From positions 1-64,000 of the IMG/VR virus record IMGVR_UViG_3300025536_000010: a DNA stretch of 64,000 bases. One strand, 5' to 3'. The stretch is from a virus. This document shows positions 25,653 to 34,807 of the stretch, in pieces (position 1 is the first letter of the stretch; each line of letters opens with the position of its first letter). The notes under the pieces are model-generated. The model had not been told where the DNA came from, did no database searches, and saw only the letters and a program-made list of their open reading frames with translations. A program made the position numbers and the translations under genes.

Positions 25653-26101
25653 GCAACAAGGACGACATCATCAGTCCGGTAACGGTTGGCGCGCCGGGCA
25701 TGACACCAGCCGAGATCCAGGAGGCCATGCGGCAGGCGATGGCTGGACCCGCAGACCAGGTTTGCTGTGTCATCGAACCCGGGCGCCTCGGGGCTGAGGG
25801 CAGCGACGGCAAGCCGCTCGAACGCCCTGGCCTGATGCTGGACGACCGGGCGTACGTCACGCCCATCGACCAGTCCAAGGGTGCGTACCTTGACGGCCGC
25901 TATCACCCGGAGCCGCAGTTCCTGCACACGGCACCGGCCACGTCGGCCATGACCAGGCTGGTCCGCCAGGCTCAGGTCGGCCTGTTCTTGGCACACCTGA
26001 AACTCGCGCGCTCGCACAGCAAGGCAGCCGTCGTCGAGTTGTGGCGGGCGGCGTGCAATACTGTGACCTTGTGGAAACTCTGGTTCAAAGGCCGACCATG
26101 A
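25649..26101 (+). CDS. Hypothetical protein in the glycan run
   Basis: The 150-residue product has a low-complexity start and a C-terminal amphipathic helix region. No family recognised. ATGA overlaps link it to the genes on both sides. Confidence 0.55.
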   Translation: MSNKDDIISPVTVGAPGMTPAEIQEAMRQAMAGPADQVCCVIEPGRLGAEGSDGKPLERPGLMLDDRAYVTPIDQSKGAYLDGRYHPEPQFLHTAPATSAMTRLVRQAQVGLFLAHLKLARSHSKAAVVELWRAACNTVTLWKLWFKGRP

Positions 26102-26619
26102 TTATCTGCCCCCAAGAACATCACCTGCATGGCCCCGACACCCACTGCGGGGAGATCGGCTGCACCTGCACCTGCCTGCTGTGTGTCCGCCGCCGGGCCT
26201 TCTGGGACGAGGCGGCCAAAGACCACTACAAGGTCGTCGGTGGACCGTGCGACGGCGTCCACACCTGGAAGTCCACGTTCCCTGGCCTCCAGGAGGGTGG
26301 TGTGGTCTGCTGTACCGTGCCTGGGTCCAGCACCAAGCGCCCGGGGCGCTATCGCCGCGAGGGGAACAAGCTGATCTACGTCGGCTCCGAGAACGTGGTG
26401 CTGTTCGAGGGTGGGCCGCTGCATGGCAGCAACTACCCGGTCAAGCACCTGACGATCCCGGAGAACGGCTTGCTGCTGGTGCCGGCTGACCGGGGTACGG
26501 TGATGCGTTACCGTCTGGAGGCTGGCAAGCTGCACTACGTCGACACCGTGCCGGAGGCCGTGACGACTGAGCCGGAGATGCCTTTCCTGGGCGAGGGGCC
26601 TGGCCTGGAGATCCGCTAA
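26098..26619 (+). CDS. Cys-rich hypothetical protein
   Basis: The 173-residue product has an N-terminal Cys cluster (CGEIGCTCTCLLCVRRR), likely metal-binding. Two GGPCDG/GGPLHG motifs then begin beta units (VVGGPCDGVHTWK and LFEGGPLHGSNYPV), a tandem-like pair of a small domain seen in phage and actinobacterial hypothetical proteins. Function unknown. Confidence 0.6.
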   Translation: MIICPQEHHLHGPDTHCGEIGCTCTCLLCVRRRAFWDEAAKDHYKVVGGPCDGVHTWKSTFPGLQEGGVVCCTVPGSSTKRPGRYRREGNKLIYVGSENVVLFEGGPLHGSNYPVKHLTIPENGLLLVPADRGTVMRYRLEAGKLHYVDTVPEAVTTEPEMPFLGEGPGLEIR

Positions 26620-26630
26620 GGAGGCGCACG

Positions 26631-27665
26631 GTGAAGGTCGGCATATTCAACACGAAAGAGACGCCGCGTGCCCGCTATATCATGGACTGCCTAGCCGAGG
26701 GTATGCGGGCCAACGGGGACGAGTGCGTCTGGATCGAGAACCGCAAACACCTGGGGACGCTCCAGCACGTCGACGTCACCGCCCAGATGTGCATGGTCAA
26801 CCAGCACCGCAGCGGCGACCCTATCAACCTCTTCCGCGTGGAGGCATGGCAGGAGGCTCGGCGTTTGGGTCTGCGGACCCTAGTGCTGGATACCGGCTTC
26901 GTCAGCAACCAGTACGACTACATCGCCAAGCAGAAACGCAACCCGGTCGTGCCGCGCTTTGACCTGGGCGACGTCAAGACATTCTCGGTGGCCGAGCGCA
27001 CCGTCTACTACGAGATAGCGTACGACGGTATCAAGGGTTTCGGCGATCACTGCACGGCTGGGGCTTTGCCGCTCGACCGCTGGAAGCTGCTCAACCGTAG
27101 CGTCAAACCCTGGCGGTTACGCGGTAGTAAGATCCTGTTTATGACGCAGCCTCTGCATGGCCAATCGAGCCAGGGTACGGACGTCTTCGCCTGGTACGGC
27201 AAGAAGTTCCGCGAGATCCGCGCGTTCACCCAGATGCCGGTCGTGGTACGCATCCACCCGCGCGTCGACAAGTTCCAGACCTCGAAGCGGCACACCGACA
27301 AGTACCGTGCGCGTATCAAAGAAGTCATCAACCATAAGGACGTGCGCTGGTCTGAAAAAATCTGTCTGGAGGAAGACCTGCTCGTCGCCCGTTTCGCTGT
27401 GGCCTACTCGACCAGCGCCGCCGTGGCTGCCGTGCTGGAGGGTGTGCCCGTTTGCGTCGGCAGCCCGGGCTGCATGGCCTGGCCGATGGCTCAGCCAGAC
27501 CTGAAAACGGCGTCCACCAGGCTCTGCACGATCCAGCGCAGCCCGTGGTTGGCTGCCCTGGCGTACAGCCAGTGGAACTGTGCGGAACTGCGGAACGGAT
27601 CGGCGTGGTCCCACTACCGCAGTCACGCGACATCCCCAAGGAAGGAGAGCGTTCATGTCGTCTGA
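26631..27665 (+). CDS. GT-B capsule-type glycosyltransferase-like protein
   Basis: The 344-residue protein starts at GTG with AAGGAGG upstream. It has the late-half pattern VVVRIHPR..........SEKICLEEDLLVARFAVAYSTSAAVAAVLEGVPVCVG, typical of KpsS/KpsC-like capsule transferases. Its N-terminus is KVGIFNTKETPRARYI. Acceptor unknown. It overlaps the next gene by 11 bases. Confidence 0.65.
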   Translation: MKVGIFNTKETPRARYIMDCLAEGMRANGDECVWIENRKHLGTLQHVDVTAQMCMVNQHRSGDPINLFRVEAWQEARRLGLRTLVLDTGFVSNQYDYIAKQKRNPVVPRFDLGDVKTFSVAERTVYYEIAYDGIKGFGDHCTAGALPLDRWKLLNRSVKPWRLRGSKILFMTQPLHGQSSQGTDVFAWYGKKFREIRAFTQMPVVVRIHPRVDKFQTSKRHTDKYRARIKEVINHKDVRWSEKICLEEDLLVARFAVAYSTSAAVAAVLEGVPVCVGSPGCMAWPMAQPDLKTASTRLCTIQRSPWLAALAYSQWNCAELRNGSAWSHYRSHATSPRKESVHVV

Positions 27666-28473
27666 GATCCTGTTCGTGACGTCCTACACCAAGGAACTGT
27701 ACGCGGCCTCGGGTCGCCGGCTCCTGGAGTCGTTCCGCGTGGTCAAGCAGCCCGGCGCCATGCTGGCTTGCACCGAGGGCTTTAAGCGCCCTGAGAAAGC
27801 GTTCGAGGGCAAGCCCTACATCTACCACAACCTGGACGACGATCCCTTTTTGGGTCGCTGGCTGATGGAAAACAAGGACGTCATCCCCGATCACCTGGGC
27901 GGCGACACGAAAATGTGCGACTGCCCGGGGGCCAACGAGCGGCACGGCCGCGAGCACAAGACGGGCTGCCACTGGCACTGGATGAACCGTAACGCCAGCC
28001 GCTGGTTTCGCAAAGTGGCCTCGCTGCGCCAGGGTGTGAGGGTGGCCGACGCCCTGGGCACGCCTTGGATGGTCTGGCTGGACGCCGACGACCACTTCAT
28101 CCGGCCGCTGCCTCTGGACTATCTCAAGGAGAAGCTCAGGGACGTGGCCCTGTTCCACTTCCGCGGCCACCGCGAGGCCACCGAGTCTGGCATCCTGGGC
28201 ATCCAGCTGGCTCAGGGCGGTCGGGAGTTCGTCGCGGCTCTGTGCGAGCGCTACACCAGCAAGGACTACCGCAAATACGAGCGCTGGGACGACGGCTACC
28301 AGATCAGCCGCCTGGTGCTGGAAGGCAAGGTCAAGGCCCGCGACCTAGTCCACCCCACGAAGTACAAGAGCGGCGACCTCCGCACGGAGGACGTCATCCC
28401 GACCACGGACATCAAGAAGTTCCTGGTTCACGACAAAGGTCGCCACGGTCAGTACCTGGGTCTGATGAAGTAA
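27655..28473 (+). CDS. GT-A-like glycosyltransferase
   Basis: The 272-residue protein has the GT-A pattern WMVWLDADDHFIRPL with DADD as the metal site, and RKVASLRQGVRVADAL before it. A Cys/His loop (CDCPGANERHGREHKTGCHWH) interrupts the N-terminal half and may bind zinc. Donor unknown. Confidence 0.65.
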   Translation: MSSEILFVTSYTKELYAASGRRLLESFRVVKQPGAMLACTEGFKRPEKAFEGKPYIYHNLDDDPFLGRWLMENKDVIPDHLGGDTKMCDCPGANERHGREHKTGCHWHWMNRNASRWFRKVASLRQGVRVADALGTPWMVWLDADDHFIRPLPLDYLKEKLRDVALFHFRGHREATESGILGIQLAQGGREFVAALCERYTSKDYRKYERWDDGYQISRLVLEGKVKARDLVHPTKYKSGDLRTEDVIPTTDIKKFLVHDKGRHGQYLGLMK

Positions 28474-28486
28474 CAAGGAGGTTTCA

Positions 28487-29707
28487 ATGCAGCAGCTGCA
28501 AACGCTCAAGGACGGCGACCGTAAGGCCCTCGTCCCGCTCAACGACAAACACTTTGGCGGCAAGGACAAGAAGGGTCGACCGCTCTGGAAGGACTATCAG
28601 TACGACCGGCTGGTGGCCGCTTACCACCACATCACCGACTACTCGGTGGCCGTAGACGTGGGCGCCCACGTCGGCCTGATCTCGCAGCGCCTGGCCGAGC
28701 GCTTCGGCACCGTCTACGCTTTTGAGCCCGACCCGCAGAACTTCTTGTGTCTGTGGCACAACACCCGGTTTCTAACGCCGGTGCTGCGCGTGCCGATGGC
28801 CCTGGGCGACAAGACGGCAACCGGCGGCATCGACCGCGGCAAGGGCGAGAACAGCGGCGACGTGTGTATCGACCCCAAAGGCACCGGCGTCGACATCATG
28901 GCCCTGGACGATTACGACCTGCCAGACCTGGGCCTGCTCAAGATCGACGTGCAGGGCTACGAACACCTGGTCCTGGAAGGTGCCCGTAAGCTCATCCAGG
29001 CGTTCGCCCCGGTGGTCATCGTGGAGTGCGAGGAGCCTGGCAAGCTGCGCCGGGACTACTCCAAAGGCAAAGACCTGGTCGGGGCTTTCTTCGCCCAGGA
29101 GCACTGGGATTACCGCCTGGTTGCCAAGGTCGGCCACGACCGCATCTACGCCCCCGGCCCTAACGGTGCGCGGCCCTACACCAAGTACGCCATCCGGGGC
29201 GACTACCACTGGCAGCAGAACATCCCTGGCAAGGTGATGGGGAAGTGCATCAAAGAAGTCACCGACTACATCAACGCCCAAAAGCACGAGGCCGTGCTGG
29301 ACGTCGGCTGCGGTGACGGGCACTGCACCAGCATGCTCAAAAACGCTTTCGGCACCGACGACAACGGCACGGCCCTGGCCCTGGCCCGTCGTCATGGTAT
29401 CCCTTGTGCGCAGCTGTCGGCGTACCGCTTGCAGTATCTGGGTCGCCAGTTCGGCGGCGTCTGCATGCTCGACGTCCTCGAACACCTGCCGCGGCAGGAG
29501 CAAGCCCTGCGGATCGCCGCCCAGGTCGGCGACAACCTCTACATTCTGAACCCGGACCCGGTCGGCACGCACTGGCACGCCAGCGAGTTTACCGACGAGG
29601 CCCTGCTCAAGTTCGTCACCGCCAACGGCTGGCAGGTGAAGTACCACAAGCGCTACGAGATGTCCGACGACAACAAAAAGACCTTCGTTCATCTGGTCAA
29701 GCCATGA
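28487..29707 (+). CDS. Two-domain methyltransferase (FkbM-type plus class I)
   Basis: The 406-residue protein has an FkbM-like first half (VAVDVGAHVGLISQRLAERFGTVYAFEPDP, then LLKIDVQGYEHLVLEGA) and a second SAM domain (VLDVGCGDGHCTSML, then GVCMLDVLEHLPR), each with its own glycine motif. FkbM enzymes methylate sugar or hydroxyl groups; the second looks like a Methyltransf_11/23 domain. Fusion of the two within a glycan run suggests double O-methylation of a sugar. The ribosome site is in an AAC/GTT stem with hexaloop AAGGAG. Confidence 0.8.
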   Translation: MQQLQTLKDGDRKALVPLNDKHFGGKDKKGRPLWKDYQYDRLVAAYHHITDYSVAVDVGAHVGLISQRLAERFGTVYAFEPDPQNFLCLWHNTRFLTPVLRVPMALGDKTATGGIDRGKGENSGDVCIDPKGTGVDIMALDDYDLPDLGLLKIDVQGYEHLVLEGARKLIQAFAPVVIVECEEPGKLRRDYSKGKDLVGAFFAQEHWDYRLVAKVGHDRIYAPGPNGARPYTKYAIRGDYHWQQNIPGKVMGKCIKEVTDYINAQKHEAVLDVGCGDGHCTSMLKNAFGTDDNGTALALARRHGIPCAQLSAYRLQYLGRQFGGVCMLDVLEHLPRQEQALRIAAQVGDNLYILNPDPVGTHWHASEFTDEALLKFVTANGWQVKYHKRYEMSDDNKKTFVHLVKP

Positions 29708-30615
29708 AACTGCGTGTTGCTTTCTACGCCCTCACGGGGCACAGGTTCGACAAGGGCATCTCCGGGGCGTTTGCCTCGGGGGTGCTGGCTTGCGGGGACG
29801 ACTACATCCAGCCTCGGCTGGAGGAGTACACAGGCACGCCCGACCCGAACGTGGACGTCGCGGTGTTCCTGGGCGTCAAGAACAACACCAGGGACGTGTT
29901 TCGCAGTTACCTGGCGGCGGGTAAGGCGGCAGTGATCTGGGACAAGGGTTACACCCGCATCCGTGGCGGGCCGCTCAAGACGCTCTACTGGCGGGTGTCG
30001 GTCAACGCCTTCCAGCCGCACCACTACCTGTTCAACACGCCGCACGACTCGGAGCGCTGGGAGCGCCTGGGCTTGAAAATCAAGCCGATGAAGCCCGAGC
30101 GGAAGACGGGCCAGGGGCGCATCCTCTACTGCGGCGGCTCGCAGAAGTATTGCGACTGGCACGATCTGGGAGACGCCACCAAGTACGCCGAGTGGGTGCT
30201 GCGTAAGGCTCGCAAGTACACAACGCGGCCTTTGGCCTACCGCCCCAAGCCAGGCTGGGAGGAGGCCACGCCGATCCCCGGTGTCACCTACGCCACTGGC
30301 TTGTTCGGCACTTTCGGCAAGGAGCTACCTGGCACCTACCAGGTGGTCGTCTTCGGCTCGAACGCCGCGTTCGAGGCGCTCATCAACGGCGTACCCGCTA
30401 CGGTGCTTGGTGACGGTATCGCCCGCTCGTTGGCCAACACCAGTCTGCGCGACCTGGAACGGCCGCGGCTGCCAAGCCAAGACGAGGTTTACAAGCTGGC
30501 CAGCGCGGCGGCATACTGTCAGTGGACGATGGAGGAGATGGCCTCGGGGGTTGCCTGGGAGCACGTCAGGACGACGGTGCTACAGCACAAGGAGGGAGCG
30601 TATGGGCCAGGTTAA
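29704..30615 (+). CDS. Capsule-type GT-B-like protein
   Basis: The 303-residue product has a C-terminal half with PGTYQVVVFGSNAAFEALINGVPATVLGDGIA, like the KpsS-type nucleotide-sugar site, and YRPKPGWEEA before it. It resembles the gene at 26631 in layout. Acceptor unknown. It overlaps both neighbours. Confidence 0.6.
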   Translation: MKLRVAFYALTGHRFDKGISGAFASGVLACGDDYIQPRLEEYTGTPDPNVDVAVFLGVKNNTRDVFRSYLAAGKAAVIWDKGYTRIRGGPLKTLYWRVSVNAFQPHHYLFNTPHDSERWERLGLKIKPMKPERKTGQGRILYCGGSQKYCDWHDLGDATKYAEWVLRKARKYTTRPLAYRPKPGWEEATPIPGVTYATGLFGTFGKELPGTYQVVVFGSNAAFEALINGVPATVLGDGIARSLANTSLRDLERPRLPSQDEVYKLASAAAYCQWTMEEMASGVAWEHVRTTVLQHKEGAYGPG

Positions 30616-31156
30616 ACGGTTTTTGTTCGTGGCCGCTGGTCCGACGGCGCAGGAGGCCAAACGCTTCCTGCGCTATGGCCCGCTGGTCACCATGAACTGG
30701 GCGCTGGAGTTGTTCGACAAGGTCGACATCGCCTGTTTCGGCTCGCCGAATAAGGCACGCACGACCCGCGAGCACTGGCACCGAGCCAAGCTGCTCGTAC
30801 CGCTGTTCCCCCAAGGCAAAGCCGACAAACTCGGCATGCCGGCCGAGAAAACAACCTGCTTCCATATTCCCGAGCCGCCGCGGGAACCGGAGAAGAACTT
30901 CCGTTTTCTCCGCGAGTACATTCGGGCCGGTAACGTCCTGGGCCGCGCGACCAAGGTGCTGCACTTCATGAGGAAGGCTGGCTACGGCGAGGTCTGGTTG
31001 TTCGGCCACGACGGCGGCACGTTCTACCACCCGGCGTTAGGCCAGGAGCGCCTGACGCGCCGGCACGACAAAGACCGTTTTGTCGTCGAAGAGACGCTCA
31101 AGCATCTGGGGTTCGCTTACAAGTTCTGGCCCTCGATACCTGACGGCTGGCTCTAG
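30602..31156 (+). CDS. Small Rossmann-type protein of the glycan run
   Basis: The 184-residue product opens FLFVAAGPTAQEAKRFLRYGP, has WALELFDKVDIACFGSPNKA, and later VWLFGHDGG, an order like DUF115-type proteins (compare the gene at 22855). A catalytic role is not established. Confidence 0.55.
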   Translation: MGQVKRFLFVAAGPTAQEAKRFLRYGPLVTMNWALELFDKVDIACFGSPNKARTTREHWHRAKLLVPLFPQGKADKLGMPAEKTTCFHIPEPPREPEKNFRFLREYIRAGNVLGRATKVLHFMRKAGYGEVWLFGHDGGTFYHPALGQERLTRRHDKDRFVVEETLKHLGFAYKFWPSIPDGWL

Positions 31157-31168
31157 CACGGAGGACAA

Positions 31169-31864
31169 ATGAGCAACCGCATCTTTATCGGGTGGGACAG
31201 CCGGTTCCCCGAGCCGGCTTTGGTGCTGGAGTACAGCCTGCGGCGGCGCTCCAGCATACCGCTCGACATCCGCTTCTTGGATGCCCGGCACTTGGCGGAC
31301 TGCCACGGCTTCCGCCTGCCGGCGGACAAGTTAGCCAGCACCGAGTTCACCTACAGCCGCTTCCTGGTGCCCTGGCTGTGCGGTTATGAGGGCAAGGCCC
31401 TGTTCCTGGACAACGACATGGTCTGCCTGGGCGACGTCGCCGAGTTGTTCGCCCTGCCCATGACCGTGCCGGATGGTGTCAGTTCGCGGCTGCTGGCCCT
31501 CCGCGTGGTCAAGCACGACCACCAGCCGGTCGACGGTTCGGTGAAGATGTACGGGGCCGTGCAGACGGCCTACCCGCGCAAAAACTGGTCCAGTCTGATG
31601 CTCATGGACTGCGACCAGCTGCGCTGCTGGACCAAGGAGGTTGTCGAGGCTGGCAACGGCGCCCGGCTGCACCGCTTTGCCGACCTGGCTGACTCCCAGA
31701 TCGGCGACGTCCACCCGTCCTGGAACTCCCTGGACACGCTGGACGCCGGCACCAAACTCATCCACTGGACCAGCGGCGGCCCCTGGTACGAGCAGTATCG
31801 GGACTGCCCGCACGCTGACCTCTGGTTCAAGACCCGCGAGCTTATGCAACGAGAGCGTCGATGA
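31169..31864 (+). CDS. GT8-like glycosyltransferase
   Basis: The 231-residue protein opens NRIFIGWDSRFPEPALVLEYSL and carries ALFLDNDMVCLGDVAELF, where DND takes the DxD place, and SSLMLMDCDQL. This is the shorter GT8-like form common in phages and marine bacteria. GGAGGACA lies upstream. It overlaps the next gene (ATGA). Confidence 0.75.
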   Translation: MSNRIFIGWDSRFPEPALVLEYSLRRRSSIPLDIRFLDARHLADCHGFRLPADKLASTEFTYSRFLVPWLCGYEGKALFLDNDMVCLGDVAELFALPMTVPDGVSSRLLALRVVKHDHQPVDGSVKMYGAVQTAYPRKNWSSLMLMDCDQLRCWTKEVVEAGNGARLHRFADLADSQIGDVHPSWNSLDTLDAGTKLIHWTSGGPWYEQYRDCPHADLWFKTRELMQRERR

Positions 31865-32502
31865 AGCGCTTCATCAACCTGTTCCACGCCCTGGACAAGC
31901 TCGGCGGTCAGGGCGGCACGCACCTGGGCCTCCTGGAAGTCGGCACTGGCGAGGGCGTCCGGGCAGCCCAGCTGCTGAACTACTGGCTGGCTGCTGGTCA
32001 GCGTTCGGCCAGCTACCGTGGTTTCGATCTCTGGGAACAGCTGACGCCGGACGTAGCCAGGGAAGACGGTGTCAAGATGCCGGAGCGGTTGCCGCAGCGC
32101 CAGGAAGTCCTGCGGCGACTGTCGCGCACTGGAGCAGGCGTGACCCTCTACCAAGGCAACACCCGCGAAACCCTGCCGGCTTTCGCGGCCGAGTGCCAGA
32201 AGTCTGGCATGCTGTTCAACCTGATCTTCATCGACGGCGGCGCCAGCTTTGACACTATCACCTCGGACTGGAAAGCAGTCAGCAAACTGGTGCGCCCCGA
32301 CACCATCGTTCTCTTCGACGGCTACTACGACAACCGGGACGACCTTGGCTGCTGGTCGGTGATCCAGTACCTTGCCCTGGGTAAGGCGTTCCGCGTATTC
32401 AAGCTGGACCCGGTCGACTACATCCACGACTCGGGTTTGGAGGTCCGCATGGTCTGGGTGGAGAGGGCGGCCCATGCGCTTCTGGAAACCAAAAACCGTT
32501 GA
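31861..32502 (+). CDS. Class I SAM methyltransferase
   Basis: The 213-residue product has LLEVGTGEGVRAAQLL (SAM motif I) and LIFIDGGASFDTITSDWKAVSKLV, the Methyltransf_24 pattern seen with sugar and polyketide methylation. It lies between glycosyltransferases, so a glycan substrate is likely. Confidence 0.75.
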   Translation: MKRFINLFHALDKLGGQGGTHLGLLEVGTGEGVRAAQLLNYWLAAGQRSASYRGFDLWEQLTPDVAREDGVKMPERLPQRQEVLRRLSRTGAGVTLYQGNTRETLPAFAAECQKSGMLFNLIFIDGGASFDTITSDWKAVSKLVRPDTIVLFDGYYDNRDDLGCWSVIQYLALGKAFRVFKLDPVDYIHDSGLEVRMVWVERAAHALLETKNR

Positions 32503-33103
32503 AGGTGCCCCGCGCGTCGGTATCGGCGTGGCTTCGTTCCTGAACGGGGACACCCGCCGCCAGGCGGCTTTGCGCTCGCTGGTGGCGTCCTTCCAGGCCC
32601 AGACCTGGGACAACTGGAAGATGCTCATTTACCACGATGGACCGCTCGACCGGAACATCCGCCTGGAGTGGGACCAGCAGGTCAAAGACAACCGCGTCGA
32701 CCTGATCGAGACGGCCGAGCGCAAACAGAAGTTTGGCCACCCCCACCGGCAGAAAGCCGTCGATACCCTCTGCGCGACCTGCCAGTGGGTCATGCTCACC
32801 AACGACGACAACTGGTACGCCCCGGTCTTCCTGGAGTGGTTACTGGCCGCCGGCACCAAGAAGGGCGCCAAGTTCGTCTACTGCGACATGGTTCACTCGC
32901 ACAAGCTGTGGAAATACCTGCCGACGCAGCCGCGCTACCGGCATCTGGACCTGGGTGGTTTCCTGGTCCATTCCTCTCTTGCGAAAAAGCACCCCTTCGA
33001 CAAAACTGCTTTCAACGCGGACGGCGACTGGATCAACCGTTTAGCGGTTGCTGCCGGCAGCCGTATCGAGAAGGTGCCACATGTGCTTTTCGTTCACAAC
33101 TAG
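32474..33103 (+). CDS. Family 2 glycosyltransferase
   Basis: The 209-residue protein reads RVGIGVASFLNGDTRRQAALRSLVASFQAQT, a GT2 start, and WVMLTNDDNWYAP with NDD as the metal motif. It is shorter than average GT2 enzymes. It overlaps the upstream methyltransferase by 29 bases. Confidence 0.75.
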   Translation: MRFWKPKTVEGAPRVGIGVASFLNGDTRRQAALRSLVASFQAQTWDNWKMLIYHDGPLDRNIRLEWDQQVKDNRVDLIETAERKQKFGHPHRQKAVDTLCATCQWVMLTNDDNWYAPVFLEWLLAAGTKKGAKFVYCDMVHSHKLWKYLPTQPRYRHLDLGGFLVHSSLAKKHPFDKTAFNADGDWINRLAVAAGSRIEKVPHVLFVHN

Positions 33104-33111
33104 GAGCTACC

Positions 33112-33834
33112 ATGCGTGAAGTGACCCTGCACCGCTGCGGCGCTGGCATTGACGAACTGTTGAGCGTCGGGGCCAGTGAAGAGAACACCAATCACTACGT
33201 CATCGGCGTCAACCTCCGACCTTTGGGCACCATTCAGGAGATGCCGCAGACCTGGCTCTTGCGGTTCCAACAAGGCCCGCTGGGCGACGATAAGACCAAC
33301 GTCAACGGCCTCACCCTGGAGGCGGTCATCGCGGTCTGCATCGACCGGCTCACTCGTTTGAACGGCGAAGTACCTTGCCCGGAGAACATCGTTGCCCTGT
33401 GTCGTCTGGAAGACGCCATGCGGGCACTGCACGCACGCACCCGCGCCCGTAACAACCAAGGAGTTGAAGGCACCATGAGCAAGCACGCGAGCGGAGCCCC
33501 CAGTGAAGTCGGCGCGAAGGCGACACCGGGCGACACCGGCCCCCAGGGCCACCAAGGGGAACAGGGCGAGCCTGGCCTGCGGGTCAGCGTTCGGCGCAGT
33601 ACCACGGCAACCCAGCTGGTCCTGCGGCATAAGGACAGCGAGCGCGTCCTGGGCGTCGACTACGTCAAAGACAACTGGAAAGCCTGGGGCGAGATCGAGA
33701 GCGTCGTGCGGCACTATCACCCACGGCTCACCAGCGACGAGTGGGCGGTGCTGGAGGGTCTGGCGACAAAGGTGCCGTCGAAGAACGGCCTGGCCGAACT
33801 CAAGTCGGCCCTGTTGCAGGCCGGCAAGCTCTAA
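33112..33834 (+). CDS. Phage small-domain protein with collagen-like linker
   Basis: The 240-residue product has a first half ending NVNGLTLEAVIAVCIDRL...ENIVALCRLEDAMRALHARTRAR..QGVEGT, a pattern I recall from widespread small phage proteins (possibly the Acb2/Tad1 hairpin group, unconfirmed). A short Gly-X-Y run (about residues 140-155, GDTGPQGHQGEQGEPG) follows, then a helical tail. An in-frame ATG at 33475, right after the GVEGT motif, has AAGGAG upstream, so a shorter second product is possible. Confidence 0.55.
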   Translation: MREVTLHRCGAGIDELLSVGASEENTNHYVIGVNLRPLGTIQEMPQTWLLRFQQGPLGDDKTNVNGLTLEAVIAVCIDRLTRLNGEVPCPENIVALCRLEDAMRALHARTRARNNQGVEGTMSKHASGAPSEVGAKATPGDTGPQGHQGEQGEPGLRVSVRRSTTATQLVLRHKDSERVLGVDYVKDNWKAWGEIESVVRHYHPRLTSDEWAVLEGLATKVPSKNGLAELKSALLQAGKL

Positions 33835-33835
33835 C

Positions 33836-33855
33836 CCAAAAACCAGTTTTTGCAG
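33836..33855. repeat. Dispersed near-palindrome, copy 4
   Basis: CCAAAAACCAGTTTTTGCAG sits between a stop codon and the ribosome site of the next gene. Confidence 0.65.
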
Positions 33856-33868
33856 CCCGGAGGCAGTC

Positions 33869-34807
33869 ATGTGGGAAACCGTCAAGAAGAAGTGGTGGAT
33901 CGCCCTCGCGGCCGTCTTCGTGATCCCGTACTTCGCGTACCAGAACATGAACGAGCGGCTGGGCGAGCAGACCGTGATCCTGGACGACAAAATCCCGGAT
34001 CTCCAGCTGACGGTGAACGTCAACGGCGCCTGGGTGATCTACCAGGACGGCAAGAAGCTGCCGGCTGAGGGCCTCGGCCTGGTGACCGTGACGCTCGAAG
34101 ACCACAAGACGAATCCCGACAAGCTCAAGCGCCAGGGCCTGGATCTCAAGGAGGCAGACTTCCCGGTCGTGGTCTTCTTCAACCAGTCTGGTTTCGATGC
34201 CACGGGCGACCCCGTGCTTGTGCGGCGCGCCAGGGACGGCGAACTCTTGTTTTCCGTCAAGACGACGGTGCCACGCCTGACGCTCCTCCAGGCCGTGCGT
34301 TCAGGCGGGTTCCGGGCATGGACGCCCGGCGACAAGGGTAAAGCCAGAACGATCACCGACGACGAGTTCTACAAGGATTACATGGGAGTCGAGCCGCCGC
34401 AGCAGCTGCCGCCGGCTGACCAACTCGACAAGATGTCGGACGAGGAACTCAAGAAGCTGGGCGTCACCCGCCGACCTAACGCCGAGCAGTCTAAGACCGG
34501 CATCCGCGGTAGCGTCTTCAAGGTCGGCGGTAACCCGGCGGTCGCGCCGCTCAAGGTGCCCGTCCATGCCTACAAGGGGAAGATTAAACCCTTCGAGAAG
34601 TTCGACGACAAGGACGACCGCCGCGCTCTTTCGGGCATGAGCGAGCCAGACGGCTACTTCTCTTTGGCGCTGCCGCCAGGCGTCTATACCATCGTTGTCG
34701 AGGTCGACGGTAAATGTCGTGGCAACGCCCTCAGCAGTACGGACTGGCCCACCGTCGAGGTCAAAGATCAATGGCTCGATTACGAGTTTCGCGTGCCGGC
34801 GAGGTGA
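33869..34807 (+). CDS. Membrane-anchored protein with carboxypeptidase-regulatory-like domain
   Basis: The 312-residue product has an N-terminal membrane segment (about residues 8-24), a beta-rich domain, a linker with KMSDEELKKLGV, and a C-terminal segment GYFSLALPPGVYTIVVEVDGK, the pattern of CarboxypepD_reg/SdrD-B type beta domains. It would face the periplasm. Role unknown. The stop overlaps the next start. Confidence 0.6.
   Translation: MWETVKKKWWIALAAVFVIPYFAYQNMNERLGEQTVILDDKIPDLQLTVNVNGAWVIYQDGKKLPAEGLGLVTVTLEDHKTNPDKLKRQGLDLKEADFPVVVFFNQSGFDATGDPVLVRRARDGELLFSVKTTVPRLTLLQAVRSGGFRAWTPGDKGKARTITDDEFYKDYMGVEPPQQLPPADQLDKMSDEELKKLGVTRRPNAEQSKTGIRGSVFKVGGNPAVAPLKVPVHAYKGKIKPFEKFDDKDDRRALSGMSEPDGYFSLALPPGVYTIVVEVDGKCRGNALSSTDWPTVEVKDQWLDYEFRVPAR

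Noticed and set aside
32481-32505. A half-copy of the palindrome (CCAAAAACCGTT) at the end of the methyltransferase gene
   Set aside because: The second arm lacks the T-run; not counted. Similar half-sites near 11083, 31571, 52907 and 62559 were also left out.
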